Positions 8,474 through 18,001 of a stretch of 64,000 nt of DNA are shown here, piece by piece. The translations under genes and the position numbers were made by a program. The notes below the pieces were generated by a model. That model saw only the letters and a list, made by a program, of their open reading frames with translations. It did no database searches and was not told where the DNA came from. This stretch comes from Siculibacillus sp. (GTDB taxonomy: Bacteria > Pseudomonadota > Alphaproteobacteria > Rhizobiales > Ancalomicrobiaceae), in the NCBI GenBank assembly GCA_030247555.1, contig JAOTSD010000014.1:1-64000 (forward strand), written 5' to 3'. Position 1 is the first letter of the stretch. Each line of letters opens with the position of its first letter.

Positions 8474-8671
8474 GGATTCTCGACCTCCCGGTCGGCCGCC
8501 GGCCCTCCCGTCGAGGAGCGGCGGCCATCTTGCTTCGTCAGGCCCGTCCCCCCGTCGGTCGCGAACCGGTCCGCGGTTCGCTCGCCCCGGGAGAGGCGGG
8601 TCACTCGATCGGCCCCGGTTCGTCCGCGACGCGCCTCTGGGCGAGACGGCGGGGACGGAAGCGGGACCACT

Positions 8672-10246
8672 TCAGGCCAGCACCTGCTTCTCTCTGCGGC
8701 GCTGGACGGAAGAGGGTATGTTCATCGCCTCCCGGTATTTTGCGACCGTTCGGCGTGCGATGTCGATTCCTGCTTCTCGCAGCAGCTTCACGATCGTGTC
8801 GTCGGACAGCACGTCGTCCGCCGGCTCGCGATCGATCAGCTCCCTGATGCGGTGGCGCACCGATTCGGAGGAGTGCGCGTCGCCCCCCTCGGCGGAGGCG
8901 ATAGACGAGGTGAAGAAGTACTTCAACTCGAAGATGCCGCGTGCCGTCGCCATGTATTTGTTGGAGGTGACGCGGCTCACCGTCGATTCGTGCATGCCGA
9001 CCGCGTCGGCGATGATCCGCAGGTTCAGCGGCTTCAGGTACTGGATACCGGAGGTGAGGAAGGCGTCCTGCTGGCGGACGATCTCGCTCGCCACCTTGAG
9101 GATGGTCTTGGCGCGCTGGTCGAGGCTCTTCACCAGCCAGTTGGCGGTCTGCATGCACTCGGAGAGATAGAGCTTGTCCTTCTCGCCCTTGGCCGCCTTG
9201 GCGACCCGGGCGAAATAGCTCTGGTTGACCAGCACGCGGGGCAGCGTCTCGGAATTCAACTCGACCAGCCAGCCGCCGTCGGGGCCGGCGCGCACCACCA
9301 CGTCGGGCACCACCGGTTGGACCGGCGTGGAGCCGAAAGCGTTGCCGGGTTTGGGATCGAGGGCGCGGATCTCGGCCACCATGTCGGCGAGATCCTCGTC
9401 GTCGACCCGGGTGAGCCGGCGCAGAGCGGCGAAGTCGCGCTTCGCCAGGAGCTCGAGGTTCTCCACCAGAACCTTCATCGCCGGATCGTAGCGGTCGCGC
9501 TCCTTGAGTTGCAGCGCCAGACATTCCTTGAGGTCGCGGGCGCCGACGCCGGCCGGGTCGAAACCCTGCAGGATCGCCAGGACCTCCTCGACCAGTTCGA
9601 CCGGGGCGCCGAGCTTCTCGGCGACCGAGGCGACGTCGGTGCGCAGGTAGCCCGCCTCGTCGACCGCGTCGATGAGATAGCGGCCGATCAGTCGCCGCAT
9701 CGGATCGGTGACGGCGAGCGCCAGTTGCTCGGCGAGATGGTCGGCCAAGGAAATCTCGGCGGCGACGTAGGATTCGAGATTGTAGTCCTCGTCGGAGCCG
9801 CCGCCTCGGGTCGAGGTCTGGCTCCAAGTCTCGCCGACGAGACGGCCCGGATCGAGCGGTTCGGGCGCGGCGTCGTCCTGGAAGACGTTGGTGTAGTCGG
9901 CGTCGAGGCGCTCACCGAGATCGGGCGCCTCCGCTTCGAAGGCCGTGTCGAGCGCGGGGCCGGATCCGTCGATGCCGGCTTCGGCGACATCGAAGTCGGC
10001 GGTCTCGCCGCCGACGGGAACCTCGCCCGCGCCGTCGACCGCAGCCGAGGACTCGCCGGGGGGCTCCTGCGTCGGACGCTCCTCGCCTTCTTCGCGTTCG
10101 AGCAGGGGATTGCGTTCGAGTTCGGCCTCGACGTAGGCCACCAGGTCGAGACTGCCCAGTTGAAGCAGCTTGATCGCCTGCATCAACTGCGGCGTCATCA
10201 CCAGAGACTGGCTCTGTCTGAGCTCCAACTTCGGGCCGAGCGCCAT
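8672..10246 (-). CDS. rpoN: RNA polymerase sigma-54 factor
   Basis: 524 aa. Region I is Gln-rich (LRQSQSLVMTPQLMQAIKLLQ), followed by an acidic, variable region II (about 55-145) and the core- and DNA-binding region III. The C-terminal RpoN box ARRTVAKYR, which reads the -24 element, is near residue 505. Start MALGPKLELRQ at 10246 is chosen by family similarity; the frame opens 7 codons earlier. It needs AAA+ activators; one is encoded in this window at 43.6-45.6 kb. Confidence 0.96.
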   Translation of the reverse strand: MALGPKLELRQSQSLVMTPQLMQAIKLLQLGSLDLVAYVEAELERNPLLEREEGEERPTQEPPGESSAAVDGAGEVPVGGETADFDVAEAGIDGSGPALDTAFEAEAPDLGERLDADYTNVFQDDAAPEPLDPGRLVGETWSQTSTRGGGSDEDYNLESYVAAEISLADHLAEQLALAVTDPMRRLIGRYLIDAVDEAGYLRTDVASVAEKLGAPVELVEEVLAILQGFDPAGVGARDLKECLALQLKERDRYDPAMKVLVENLELLAKRDFAALRRLTRVDDEDLADMVAEIRALDPKPGNAFGSTPVQPVVPDVVVRAGPDGGWLVELNSETLPRVLVNQSYFARVAKAAKGEKDKLYLSECMQTANWLVKSLDQRAKTILKVASEIVRQQDAFLTSGIQYLKPLNLRIIADAVGMHESTVSRVTSNKYMATARGIFELKYFFTSSIASAEGGDAHSSESVRHRIRELIDREPADDVLSDDTIVKLLREAGIDIARRTVAKYREAMNIPSSVQRRREKQVLA

Positions 10247-10384
10247 CCGGCGAACGCATCCTCTCATTGCCGAACCGGGCCGATTGGTCCGGTTCTTGCC
10301 TACCGATGGTCAAGTGTTATCCCACCCGGACGGCATGGCAAAGGGAATTCTCGAGGGGGACGGGAGCGCGGTAATGCGGATGGT

Positions 10385-11194
10385 TCAGAAACTGAAACCC
10401 TCGCCGAGATAGAGGCGGCGAACGTCGGGGTCGTCGACGATCTCGCGCGGATGACCCTCGGTCAGCACGTGGCCGCCGGCGATGATGAAGGCGCGGTCGA
10501 TGAGGCCCAGCGTCTCACGGACGTTGTGATCGGTGATGAGGACGCCGATGCCGCGCCGGGTCAGATGGCGGACCAACGCCTGGATGTCGCCGACGGCGAT
10601 CGGGTCGATGCCGGCGAAGGGCTCGTCGAGCAGCATGAAGGAGGGGCGCGAGGCGAGCGCCCGGGCGATCTCGCAGCGTCGCCTCTCGCCGCCGGAGAGC
10701 GCGATCGACGGCGACTTCCTCAGATGCTCGATGTGGAACTCGGCGAGCAGTTCCTCGAGGCTCTCCTTGCGGCGGCGGCGGTCGCTCTCGACCACCTCGA
10801 GCACCGCCATGATGTTGTCCTCGACCGACAGACCGCGGAAGATCGACGCCTCCTGCGGCAGATAGCCGATGCCGAGGCGGGCGCGGCGGTACATCGGCAG
10901 CGCGGTGATGTCGTAGCCGTCGAGTTCGATGCGGCCGGCGTCCGGGCGGATCAACCCGGTGATCATGTAGAAGACCGTCGTCTTGCCGGCGCCGTTGGGA
11001 CCGAGGAGACCCACGGCCTCGCCACGATGGACGTCGAGGGAAACGTTCTCCACGACACGGCGCTTCTTGTAAGCCTTGGCGACCGAGCGGACGATCAGAC
11101 CCTCGGCGGGATCGTGGTCGCCGACCCCGTTTCCGTCGGTGTCGGGGGCCAGGGTCCGTGCGGCGAGGGCGCCGGGGATGGGGAGCAGTCTCAA
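10385..11194 (-). CDS. lptB: LPS export ABC transporter ATPase LptB
   Basis: 269 aa. ATPase of the LptB2FG complex that extracts lipopolysaccharide from the inner membrane. Walker A GPNGAGKTT, signature LSGGERRR, Walker B FMLLDEPFAGID and the switch His in ITDHN are all present. The first about 30 residues are not conserved. Position 11194 is a TTG codon with a GGAG upstream; a GTG about 23 codons further in is an alternative start. The stop lies 138 bp before the rpoN start. Confidence 0.92.
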   Translation of the reverse strand: MRLLPIPGALAARTLAPDTDGNGVGDHDPAEGLIVRSVAKAYKKRRVVENVSLDVHRGEAVGLLGPNGAGKTTVFYMITGLIRPDAGRIELDGYDITALPMYRRARLGIGYLPQEASIFRGLSVEDNIMAVLEVVESDRRRRKESLEELLAEFHIEHLRKSPSIALSGGERRRCEIARALASRPSFMLLDEPFAGIDPIAVGDIQALVRHLTRRGIGVLITDHNVRETLGLIDRAFIIAGGHVLTEGHPREIVDDPDVRRLYLGEGFSF

Positions 11195-11240
11195 GGCGGG
11201 GCTCCGGGGCCGGAATGGAACGGCGTCGCGCGAGGAAGGA

Positions 11241-11825
11241 TCAACGGCCGGCGGGCTTGGCGCCGTCCTTCTGCTGCGGTTCGAGAATCAGCTGGACTCG
11301 ACCGCCAGTGTTCTCGAGCTTGTAGCGCCCGGTGGTGAGGTCCACCGACAACTTGTCGCCGCGCGCCACGTTGTTGCCCTGGGTCAGCACCACCGAGCCG
11401 TTGATCTGCGCCGTCTGCGAGCGCATGTCGAACCAGCCACGATCACCGGTGACGGTCTGGTCCTTCTGGTTGATCAGGACACGGCCTTCGGCTTCGAAGC
11501 GGCGGATCTGCTGGTTGCTGCCGGACGACGCCTGGGCGATGCCGTCGGCGGCCTTGCCCTCGTAGAAGACCTTAAGGCGTTGAGTCTTCAGCACCGTGTC
11601 CTTCTGGCGGACGTTGACGTTGCCGGTGAAGACGGCGTTGCGGTCGCGGTCGAGCACCTCGAGGCTGTCGGCCTCGATCTGGATCGGATCCTTGCCGTTG
11701 GAGCCGAGACCCTTGAAGGCCTCGGACGTGGACCCCTCGCCGGCGGCGATGGCCGGGGCGGCGACGAGGAAGACGGCGCCGAGGCAGAGGGCGGCGCGGA
11801 GGGTGGCGGCGGTCGATCGATACAT
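11241..11825 (-). CDS. lptA: Periplasmic LPS transport protein LptA
   Basis: 194 aa. A Sec signal peptide (about 1-27, ending AAPAIAA) is followed by an OstA/LptA beta-jellyroll domain (about 45-165, DPIQIEADSLEVLDRDRNAVFTGNV...). LptA subunits form the bridge that carries LPS across the periplasm. The start is uncertain: ATGs at 11831 and 11825 both fit; GTGAG has better spacing to 11825. It lies 7 bp after lptC and 46 bp before lptB. Confidence 0.9.
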   Translation of the reverse strand: MYRSTAATLRAALCLGAVFLVAAPAIAAGEGSTSEAFKGLGSNGKDPIQIEADSLEVLDRDRNAVFTGNVNVRQKDTVLKTQRLKVFYEGKAADGIAQASSGSNQQIRRFEAEGRVLINQKDQTVTGDRGWFDMRSQTAQINGSVVLTQGNNVARGDKLSVDLTTGRYKLENTGGRVQLILEPQQKDGAKPAGR

Positions 11826-11832
11826 GGTCATC

Positions 11833-12567
11833 TCACGGACGAAGAGGGGGCGGCGGCGAGGCTTCGTCGGTCCCCTCCCCGGGAAGGAAACGCATTCGGA
11901 CGTTACCCGAGAAACGGATGCGGTGGCCACCATCGGTGACGTCGATTCCATCGGCTTCGATGCTGCCGTTGCGGCCGGCGATGCGCAGCGGCACGGTGGT
12001 CGAGACGTGGCCGTCGATCAGATCGGCCTCGGCCCGCTCGCTCGTCGCCTGCCAACCGTTCGAGGTGGTGACCTTCACCGCCCCTTCCAGGGTGAGCCGC
12101 TCGCGAGTGCCGTCGTAGAGGCCCTTGGCCGATTCGATCTTGGTCCAATTGCCGTCCGCCATCTCGATGCGCCCATCGACACCCTCGAGGCCGATGATCT
12201 TCGGATTCTGGAGGTTCTGGAAGGCGCGCTGCGCCGAGACGTCGTAGGCGCGGCCCTTGGCGTGGCCGGAGAGATGCGGCTCGACCATGGTCAGGCCGTC
12301 CTTGGAGAAGAGCACGTTCTTGACGTCGAGCGCCCCGAGCAGTCGCGATTGGACCCAGGCGACGGCGACGATGGCGAGTACGATCACCATCGCCGCGACC
12401 GGCAGCAGGATCTTCAGACGGCGGACGCGCCGCGAGTGGCGATCGGCGGCCATTCGCGCCGCCGTCGGCAGCGGCGCGGGGCGGGCGCGGCGGGAGCGCG
12501 CGGCATGACGCAGATCGTCGTCGCCGATCCCTCCCCGTCCGATCGCTCCGTCCACCGTTTCGCCCAT
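11833..12567 (-). CDS. lptC: LPS export protein LptC
   Basis: 244 aa. The N-terminal cytoplasmic part is about 48 residues and Arg-rich. One membrane helix follows (about 50-72, LKILLPVAAMVIVLAIVAVAW), then a periplasmic LptC domain that hands LPS to LptA. I set the start at the ATG at 12567 (MGETVDGAIG) since the frame further up would overlap rnd. The long basic tail before the helix is longer than in E. coli LptC but usual in alphaproteobacteria. It is part of the lptC-lptA-lptB operon. Confidence 0.87.
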   Translation of the reverse strand: MGETVDGAIGRGGIGDDDLRHAARSRRARPAPLPTAARMAADRHSRRVRRLKILLPVAAMVIVLAIVAVAWVQSRLLGALDVKNVLFSKDGLTMVEPHLSGHAKGRAYDVSAQRAFQNLQNPKIIGLEGVDGRIEMADGNWTKIESAKGLYDGTRERLTLEGAVKVTTSNGWQATSERAEADLIDGHVSTTVPLRIAGRNGSIEADGIDVTDGGHRIRFSGNVRMRFLPGEGTDEASPPPPLRP

Positions 12568-12617
12568 CTCGTCCTTCCGCGTCGCTCGCTCTCTCCTCGA
12601 TGCACTCCGATCGTGGC

Positions 12618-13232
12618 TCAGGAATGGTCGAGGATGTCGCCGTCGGTCCATCCCATGAGATCGAGGCGGGCCCGTGTCGGAAGGTAGTCGAAACAGGCCC
12701 GCGCGATGTCGATGCGTCCCTCGCGTTCGAGGACCGGCTTCAGCTTCTCCACCAGCGCGTGGAGATGGAGCACGTCGGAGGCGGCATAGGCGAGCTGCGC
12801 CTCGGTGAGTTCGGCCGCCCCCCAGTCGGAGGACTGCTGCTGCTTCGACAGTTCGACGCCGAGCAGATCGCGACACAGGTCCTTGAGACCGTGGCGGTCG
12901 GTGTATGTGCGGGTCAACTTGGAGGCGACCTTGGTGCAGAAGATCGGCTGCGGCATGACGCCGAAGGCGTGGAAGAGAGCCGCGAGGTCGAAGCGGGCGT
13001 AATGGAAGATCTTGGTCACCTTCGGATCGGCGAGGAGCTTCTCGAGATTGGGCGCGCGCTTCTGGCCGATGGCGATCTTGACCACGTCGACGGTGCCGTC
13101 GCCGGGGGAGAGCTGCACCACGCAGAGCCGGTCGCGATGCGGCATCAGCCCCATGGTCTCGGTGTCGATGGCGACGGCGTCGCCGTAGTTCGCGAGGTGG
13201 GGCAGATCTTCGTGGTGGTATCGGATGGTCAT
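12618..13232 (-). CDS. rnd: Ribonuclease D-like 3'-5' exonuclease
   Basis: 204 aa, only the DEDDy exonuclease domain; E. coli RNase D is about 375 aa with two extra HRDC domains. Exo I is DTETMG (Asp23, Glu25), Exo II is HYARFDLAAL, and Exo III is YAASDVLHL. It probably trims tRNA or small RNA 3' ends. Short single-domain forms in front of lptC are common in this bacterial group. Start is the ATG at 13232 (MTIRYHHEDL). Confidence 0.88.
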   Translation of the reverse strand: MTIRYHHEDLPHLANYGDAVAIDTETMGLMPHRDRLCVVQLSPGDGTVDVVKIAIGQKRAPNLEKLLADPKVTKIFHYARFDLAALFHAFGVMPQPIFCTKVASKLTRTYTDRHGLKDLCRDLLGVELSKQQQSSDWGAAELTEAQLAYAASDVLHLHALVEKLKPVLEREGRIDIARACFDYLPTRARLDLMGWTDGDILDHS

Positions 13233-13357
13233 GGGAAGGGCCTACTCCGGCGCGACGGCTCGATCGGCGCGAAGCAGCGCACTTCGCCCGCTCAGCGCCC
13301 TTACCACGACCGACGTGTCGAAACGACCCCCGCGGGGCGAGCGGGTCGGGCGGCCCG

Positions 13358-13843
13358 TCACAATCCTCCGTGAGCGCCGAGCACCGCCCCGGCGACGGTG
13401 ACGAGCGCGGCCGACGACAGCACCCGGTGCAGACGCAGCACGAGCGCCATCGTGCCCTCCGGATCGCGCGCGGCCCGAGCGGAGAACCAGCGGTGCAGGA
13501 GGAGCGGCTCGAGCACGAAGAGCACGAGCGTGAAGATCGCCCACAGAGCGACCATGGCGTGCATGAACCAGAACCGGCCCGGGTCGAGGAAGCGGTCGAA
13601 GGCCTCCATCCGCCAGGTGAGCCAGAAGCCCGAGATGCCGGCGGCGAGGGTGGACAGGCGCGCCTGGAAGGCGAAGCGCCCCTCCACCTCTTCGAAGAAG
13701 GCGACGCGACGCGCCGGCTCGGCGAAGCGGCGGACGGCGGGAAGGACGACGAAGGTGACGAACCAGACGCCGCCGATCCAATGGACGACCGATGCGACGT
13801 GGATCGCCCGCAGCAGGGTGAACTCGTCCATCGCCGGCGTCAT
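13358..13843 (-). CDS. CopD-like integral membrane protein
   Basis: 161 aa with four predicted membrane helices. Conserved His residues lie in helix 1 (RAIHVASVVHWIGG) and near the C-terminus (VLRLHRVLSSAALV). This pattern suggests a b-type haem or copper-related membrane protein of the CopD/DUF2269-like group; precise function unknown. Its ATG overlaps the hemerythrin stop as ATGA, so it is translationally coupled to that O2-binding protein. A shared role in oxygen or redox handling is inference. Confidence 0.75.
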   Translation of the reverse strand: MTPAMDEFTLLRAIHVASVVHWIGGVWFVTFVVLPAVRRFAEPARRVAFFEEVEGRFAFQARLSTLAAGISGFWLTWRMEAFDRFLDPGRFWFMHAMVALWAIFTLVLFVLEPLLLHRWFSARAARDPEGTMALVLRLHRVLSSAALVTVAGAVLGAHGGL

Positions 13844-14253
13844 TCCGCCGGCAGGCGCAGGTTGCCGAAGACCTCGGCGCCGAGGTCGCCGGCGAGGAAC
13901 CGCGAGGTGACGAGGTCGACGCTGGCGACGTGGCCGGCGACCAGTTCGTGCAGGACGACGCCGATCAGGCGGCGGATCTTCGCCGCATCGCCGTCGGCGA
14001 CGATCGCCCGGGCGGCGTCGAACTCGGCGAGCAGCAGCGCGTGCTGGGTCTTGTGGCAATGGGCGATGGGAAGATCGTGGGCGTCGATCAACGCCTCCTC
14101 GCGGGTGAAATGGGCCCTCACCTCGGCGTCGAGTTCGACGAAGAGCCCCGCCAGATCGGCGTCGGCCGTCGCCCCCAATCGGTCGAACATCTCTTCCAGG
14201 ATCCGGTGATCGGCGTCCATCTCCGGGACGCCCAATAATTGCACCGCGCTCAT
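13840..14253 (-). CDS. Bacteriohemerythrin
   Basis: 137 aa. Single-domain O2-binding protein with a non-haem di-iron site. Ligand motifs are present: His16 (DADHRILEE), HxxxE in HFTREE (His48, Glu52), HxxxH in HKTQH, and HxxxxD in HVASVD near the C-terminus. Such proteins bind, buffer or sense oxygen. The start at 14253 (MSAVQLLGVPEMD) fits the family; the frame upstream lacks similarity. It is coupled by ATGA to the membrane gene. Confidence 0.88.
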   Translation of the reverse strand: MSAVQLLGVPEMDADHRILEEMFDRLGATADADLAGLFVELDAEVRAHFTREEALIDAHDLPIAHCHKTQHALLLAEFDAARAIVADGDAAKIRRLIGVVLHELVAGHVASVDLVTSRFLAGDLGAEVFGNLRLPAE

Positions 14254-14465
14254 CGTCCGCCTCGCCGCGATCTTTTCATCCGTCCGCTGCCTAGCCGCAT
14301 TCGGGCGGCCACGCCTTGACCGATTTCGAGTGGAGGCCGGAAACGACCAAAGTGTCTCTTGTTCGCCGCCGCCCGTCTCCCCAAGATGCCGGACGACACC
14401 GGCCGCGACACGACCGACGATCGTCGCATGCCCGGCCCGCGCAATCATCGATCGAGGAAGATCCC

Positions 14466-15251
14466 ATGAGCTTCGAAGGCAAGACCGCCCTGGTGACCGG
14501 TTCGACCAGTGGCATCGGCCTGGCCGTCGCCACCCGCTTCGCCTCGCTGGGCGCGAACGTCGTCCTCAACGGCTTCGGTGACGCCGCCGAGATCGAGAAG
14601 ATCCGCGCCGGGCTTTCCGCCGCCCATGGCGTCGAGGTCGTCCACGACGGCGCCGACATGTCGAAGCCGGCCGAGATCGCCGCGATGGTCGAGAAGGCGA
14701 TCACCCGCTTCGGCTGCATCGACATCTTGGTCAACAACGCCGGCATCCAGTTCGTCTCGCCGGTGGAGGACTTCCCGGTGGAGAAGTGGGACGCGATCAT
14801 CGCCATCAACCTCTCCTCATCCTTCCACACCATCCGCGCCGCGCTGCCGTCGATGAAGGCCAAGGGCGCAGGGACGATCATCAACATCGCCTCGGCACAC
14901 GCGCTGATCGCCTCGCCGTTCAAGTCGGCCTACGTCTCGGCCAAGCACGGCGTCGCCGGCCTCACCAAGACGGTGGCGCTCGAAGTGGCCGAGATGGGCA
15001 TCACCGTCAACGCCATCTGCCCGGGCTACGTGCTCACCCCCTTGGTCGAGAAGCAGATTCCGGACACGGCGCGGGCGCGCAACATGACCGAGGAAGAGGT
15101 GATCAAGAAGGTGATCCTCGAGGCGCAGCCGACCAAGCGCTTCGTCAAGGTCGAGGAGGTCGCCGGCATCGCCGCCTTCCTCGCCTCGCCCGACGCCGCC
15201 TCGATCACCGGCGCGACGATCTCGGTCGACGGCGGCTGGTCGGCGCGTTGA
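14466..15251 (+). CDS. bdhA: 3-hydroxybutyrate dehydrogenase (SDR family)
   Basis: 261 aa. NAD-dependent interconversion of (R)-3-hydroxybutyrate and acetoacetate, used in poly-hydroxybutyrate turnover. Rossmann motif TGSTSGIG at 11-18, NNAG near 90, and catalytic Ser143, Tyr156 and Lys160 (YVSAKH). The C-terminal half (AQPTKRFVKVEEVAGIAAFLASPDA) is typical of this SDR branch. A GAGGAA ribosome site precedes the ATG at 14466. The gene is divergent from hemerythrin with a 212-bp gap. Confidence 0.92.
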   Translation: MSFEGKTALVTGSTSGIGLAVATRFASLGANVVLNGFGDAAEIEKIRAGLSAAHGVEVVHDGADMSKPAEIAAMVEKAITRFGCIDILVNNAGIQFVSPVEDFPVEKWDAIIAINLSSSFHTIRAALPSMKAKGAGTIINIASAHALIASPFKSAYVSAKHGVAGLTKTVALEVAEMGITVNAICPGYVLTPLVEKQIPDTARARNMTEEEVIKKVILEAQPTKRFVKVEEVAGIAAFLASPDAASITGATISVDGGWSAR

Positions 15252-15414
15252 GCGCCGACCCCGGGCGAGAAATGTCGGCGCGCCGAGCGCCGGCGACATG
15301 CGAGGATCGGCGCGCCGAGCTCCGACCGTGCGGGCAGTCGAACGCGGAAGTCGGCACCGCCTGCGTAGCCCTACGGAATGGCGGGTGACCGCGCGCAGGT
15401 TCACGCTACGATGG

Positions 15415-15443
15415 GTCGAGCCCGGCGAGAGACCGGGCTCGAC
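15415..15443. repeat. 11-bp perfect inverted repeat before the secreted-protein gene
   Basis: Arms GTCGAGCCCGG (15415-15425) and CCGGGCTCGAC (15433-15443) are separated by 7 nt (CGAGAGA). It ends 16 bp before the start codon of the next gene and just before its ribosome site, so in RNA it would be a strong hairpin in the leader. No T tract follows, so it is not a standard terminator. Confidence 0.6.
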
Positions 15444-15459
15444 GGCGGAGGAGCGAAAC

Positions 15460-15966
15460 ATGCGGACGGCTCTGGGGACGGCGATGATCGTGGCGGTGAT
15501 CGCGACGACTACGGCGACGACGGCGTGGGCGGCGGAGACGGCGGCGGACAGGTTCGTCGGCGATCTGGTCGCGACCTGTGCGCTCTCGACGACGGTCAAG
15601 CAGGTCCGCGCCAATCTCTCGAACCGCTTCGTGCCGGAGAACAAGACGGCGGCGACGGACATCCCGAAAGCGCTGAAACCGTTCCTCGGCGAGCCGACGG
15701 CGGAGAAGAAGGACGGTTACGTCGCCGTGCGCGTGCCGATCAAGGCGACCGTCAAAGGACTGAAGGTGTTGCGCGTCAACTTCACCATCGGGGTGGAGAA
15801 CGGCATCGACGCGCAGGTCGTCACCTTCGCCGCGCCGCTCGACGCGGTCGAGCAGAAGCTCGGCGACGGCGTGAGGAAGATCCGCGCCAAGGGAGCGGAG
15901 GGCCTCGAGGTGCTGCTCGAGCCGGAAGGCGACACCACCGACTACGTCTGCGACCACTCGATGTGA
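15460..15966 (+). CDS. Secreted protein of unknown function
   Basis: 168 aa. A clear Sec signal peptide (about 1-24, AMIVAVIATTTATTAWA) points to the periplasm or outside. The mature part has no motif I recognise. It is Lys- and Val-rich and has only two Cys (near 40 in VATCALS and near 164 in YVCDHSM), which could form a disulfide. The central segment (GYVAVRVPIKATVKGLKVLRV) looks like beta strands. GGAGGAG lies 7 bp upstream of the ATG. It stands alone between bdhA and trpF. Confidence 0.65.
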   Translation: MRTALGTAMIVAVIATTTATTAWAAETAADRFVGDLVATCALSTTVKQVRANLSNRFVPENKTAATDIPKALKPFLGEPTAEKKDGYVAVRVPIKATVKGLKVLRVNFTIGVENGIDAQVVTFAAPLDAVEQKLGDGVRKIRAKGAEGLEVLLEPEGDTTDYVCDHSM

Positions 15967-16068
15967 CACCCCGATCCCCGGAGGCGGTGCGGAGAGGGAC
16001 CATCATGATGGACAGACGGCCCGCATCGTGGCACTGATCCCCGCTTTCCCGAAGGAGACGGCGGGGCG

Positions 16069-16758
16069 ATGGCGCTCGAAGTGAAGATCTGCGGCCTGAA
16101 GACGGAAGAAGCGGTCGACGCCGCGCTCGCCGCCGGCGCCGATCTCCTCGGCTTCGTCTTCTTCCCGAGGAGCCCGCGCAACGTCTCGCTCGACGAGGCG
16201 GTGCGTCTCGCCGAGCGCGCCCGCGGCCGAACGAAGATCGTGGCGTTGGCCGTCGACCCCGACGACGCGCTGGTCGAGGCGATCGCCGGGCGTCTCGCGC
16301 CGGATCTGCTGCAACTGCACGGCCACGAGACCCCGGACCGCGTCGCCGAGATCGCCGCCCGTGGCCGCCTCGCGATCATGAAGGCGATCCCCGTCGCCGA
16401 AGCCGCCGATCTCGCCGCGGTTCCGCCCTACGTGCCGCACGTCGCGCGCATCCTCTTCGACGCCAAGCCGCCGAGGACGCCGCAGTCGCTGCCGGGCGGC
16501 AACGGCCTCGCCTTCGACTGGCGGCTGGTGCGCGACCTCGACCCGGGTCGGCCGGTCATGCTATCGGGTGGCCTCGATGCCGGAAACGTGGCGGAGGCGA
16601 TCGCCGTCACGGGCGTTTCCGCCGTCGACGTGTCGTCGGGGGTGGAGAGCGCCCCGGGCATCAAGGATCCCGTCAAGATCGCCGCCTTCGTCCGCAACGC
16701 CCGCGCCGCCGCGACCCGCGCCCGCCCCGAGACCGAAACCGAGGACGCCCCCCCTTGA
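16069..16758 (+). CDS. trpF: Phosphoribosylanthranilate isomerase
   Basis: 229 aa TIM barrel of tryptophan synthesis; converts N-(5'-phosphoribosyl)anthranilate to CdRP. The catalytic Cys is in KICGLKTEE near residue 7, and the catalytic Asp is in the [18 protein letters not shown] family blocks. The last 20 residues are a non-conserved charged tail. It overlaps trpB by 4 bp and is the first gene of trpFBA-accD-folC, the usual alphaproteobacterial order. Confidence 0.95.
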   Translation: MALEVKICGLKTEEAVDAALAAGADLLGFVFFPRSPRNVSLDEAVRLAERARGRTKIVALAVDPDDALVEAIAGRLAPDLLQLHGHETPDRVAEIAARGRLAIMKAIPVAEAADLAAVPPYVPHVARILFDAKPPRTPQSLPGGNGLAFDWRLVRDLDPGRPVMLSGGLDAGNVAEAIAVTGVSAVDVSSGVESAPGIKDPVKIAAFVRNARAAATRARPETETEDAPP

Positions 16759-17993
16759 ACACGACGCCCAATTCGTTGCGCAACGGTCCCGACGACCGCG
16801 GCTTCTTCGGCATCTACGGTGGCCGCTTCGTCGCCGAGACGTTGATGCCGCTGATCCTCGAGCTCGAGCAGGCCTACGAGGACGCCCGCAACGATCCCTC
16901 GTTCAAGGCGGAGTTGGCGAACCTGTCGACTCACTACGCCGGCCGGCCGAGCGCGCTCTACTACGCCGAGCGGCTGACGGAGTGGTGTCGCGAGAAGACC
17001 GGCGGCAAGTTCGGCGCCGAGATCTGGTTCAAGCGCGAGGAGCTGAACCACACCGGCTCCCACAAGATCAACAACTGCCTCGGCCAGATCCTGCTCGCCC
17101 GCCGCATGGGCAAGACCCGGATCATCGCCGAGACCGGCGCCGGTCAACACGGCGTGGCCTCGGCCACCGTCTCGGCGCGCTTCGGCCTGCCCTGCATGGT
17201 CTACATGGGCGCCGTCGACGTCGAGCGGCAGAAGCCCAACGTCTTCCGCATGAAGTTGCTCGGCGCCGAGGTCACCCCGGTGACGTCGGGCGCGGGCACG
17301 CTCAAGGACGCGATGAACGAAGCCCTCCGGGACTGGGTGACCAACGTCGAGAACACCTACTACCTGATCGGCACGGCGGCGGGCCCGCATCCCTATCCGG
17401 CGATGGTGCGCGACTTCCAGTCGGTGATCGGCACCGAGACCAAGGAGCAGTTCTTCGCCGCCAAGGGCCGGCTGCCCGACGCGATCGTCGCCTGCATCGG
17501 CGGCGGCTCCAACGCCATCGGCCTGTTTCACCCGTTCCTCGACGACCCTTCGGTCGCCATCTGCGGCGTCGAGGCGGGCGGCCACGGCATCGACGTCGAG
17601 AACGGCCACGCCGCCTCGATGACCGGCGGGCGCCCGGGGGTGCTGCACGGCAACCGCACCTATCTTCTCCAGGACGGCGACGGACAGATTCTCGAGGGCC
17701 ACTCGATCTCGGCCGGCCTCGACTATCCCGGCGTCGGTCCCGAGCATTCCTGGCTCCGGGACACCGGCCGCGTCACCTATGTGCCGGCGACCGACAAGGA
17801 GGCGCTCGACGCCTTCCAGATCTGTTCGCGGCTCGAGGGCATCATCCCGGCGCTGGAGCCGAGCCATGCGCTCGCCCAAGTGTTGAAGATGGCGCCCACC
17901 ATGGACAAGTCCAAGTCGATCGTCATGTGCCTGTCGGGGCGTGGCGACAAGGACGTGTTCTCGGTCGCCGGTCATCTCGGCGAGACGATGTGA
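16755..17993 (+). CDS. trpB: Tryptophan synthase beta subunit
   Basis: 412 aa. PLP enzyme that joins indole and serine to tryptophan. The PLP Lys104 is in HKINN, and the phosphate-binding glycine loop GGGSNA is near 250. The N-terminal block ([15 protein letters not shown]) identifies TrpB1 rather than TrpB2. It overlaps trpF (TTGA) and is followed after 8 bp by trpA, its alpha-subunit partner, with which it shares an indole tunnel. Confidence 0.97.
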   Translation: MNTTPNSLRNGPDDRGFFGIYGGRFVAETLMPLILELEQAYEDARNDPSFKAELANLSTHYAGRPSALYYAERLTEWCREKTGGKFGAEIWFKREELNHTGSHKINNCLGQILLARRMGKTRIIAETGAGQHGVASATVSARFGLPCMVYMGAVDVERQKPNVFRMKLLGAEVTPVTSGAGTLKDAMNEALRDWVTNVENTYYLIGTAAGPHPYPAMVRDFQSVIGTETKEQFFAAKGRLPDAIVACIGGGSNAIGLFHPFLDDPSVAICGVEAGGHGIDVENGHAASMTGGRPGVLHGNRTYLLQDGDGQILEGHSISAGLDYPGVGPEHSWLRDTGRVTYVPATDKEALDAFQICSRLEGIIPALEPSHALAQVLKMAPTMDKSKSIVMCLSGRGDKDVFSVAGHLGETM

Positions 17994-18001
17994 GAGACGA
18001 C

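Noticed and set aside
7796..11338. Very long plus-strand frame (1180 codons) opposite hpf, rpoN and lptB
   Set aside because: Antisense shadow of three well-conserved genes in GC-rich DNA; the translation is repetitive, rich in Arg/Gly/Asp/Val and shows no family features.
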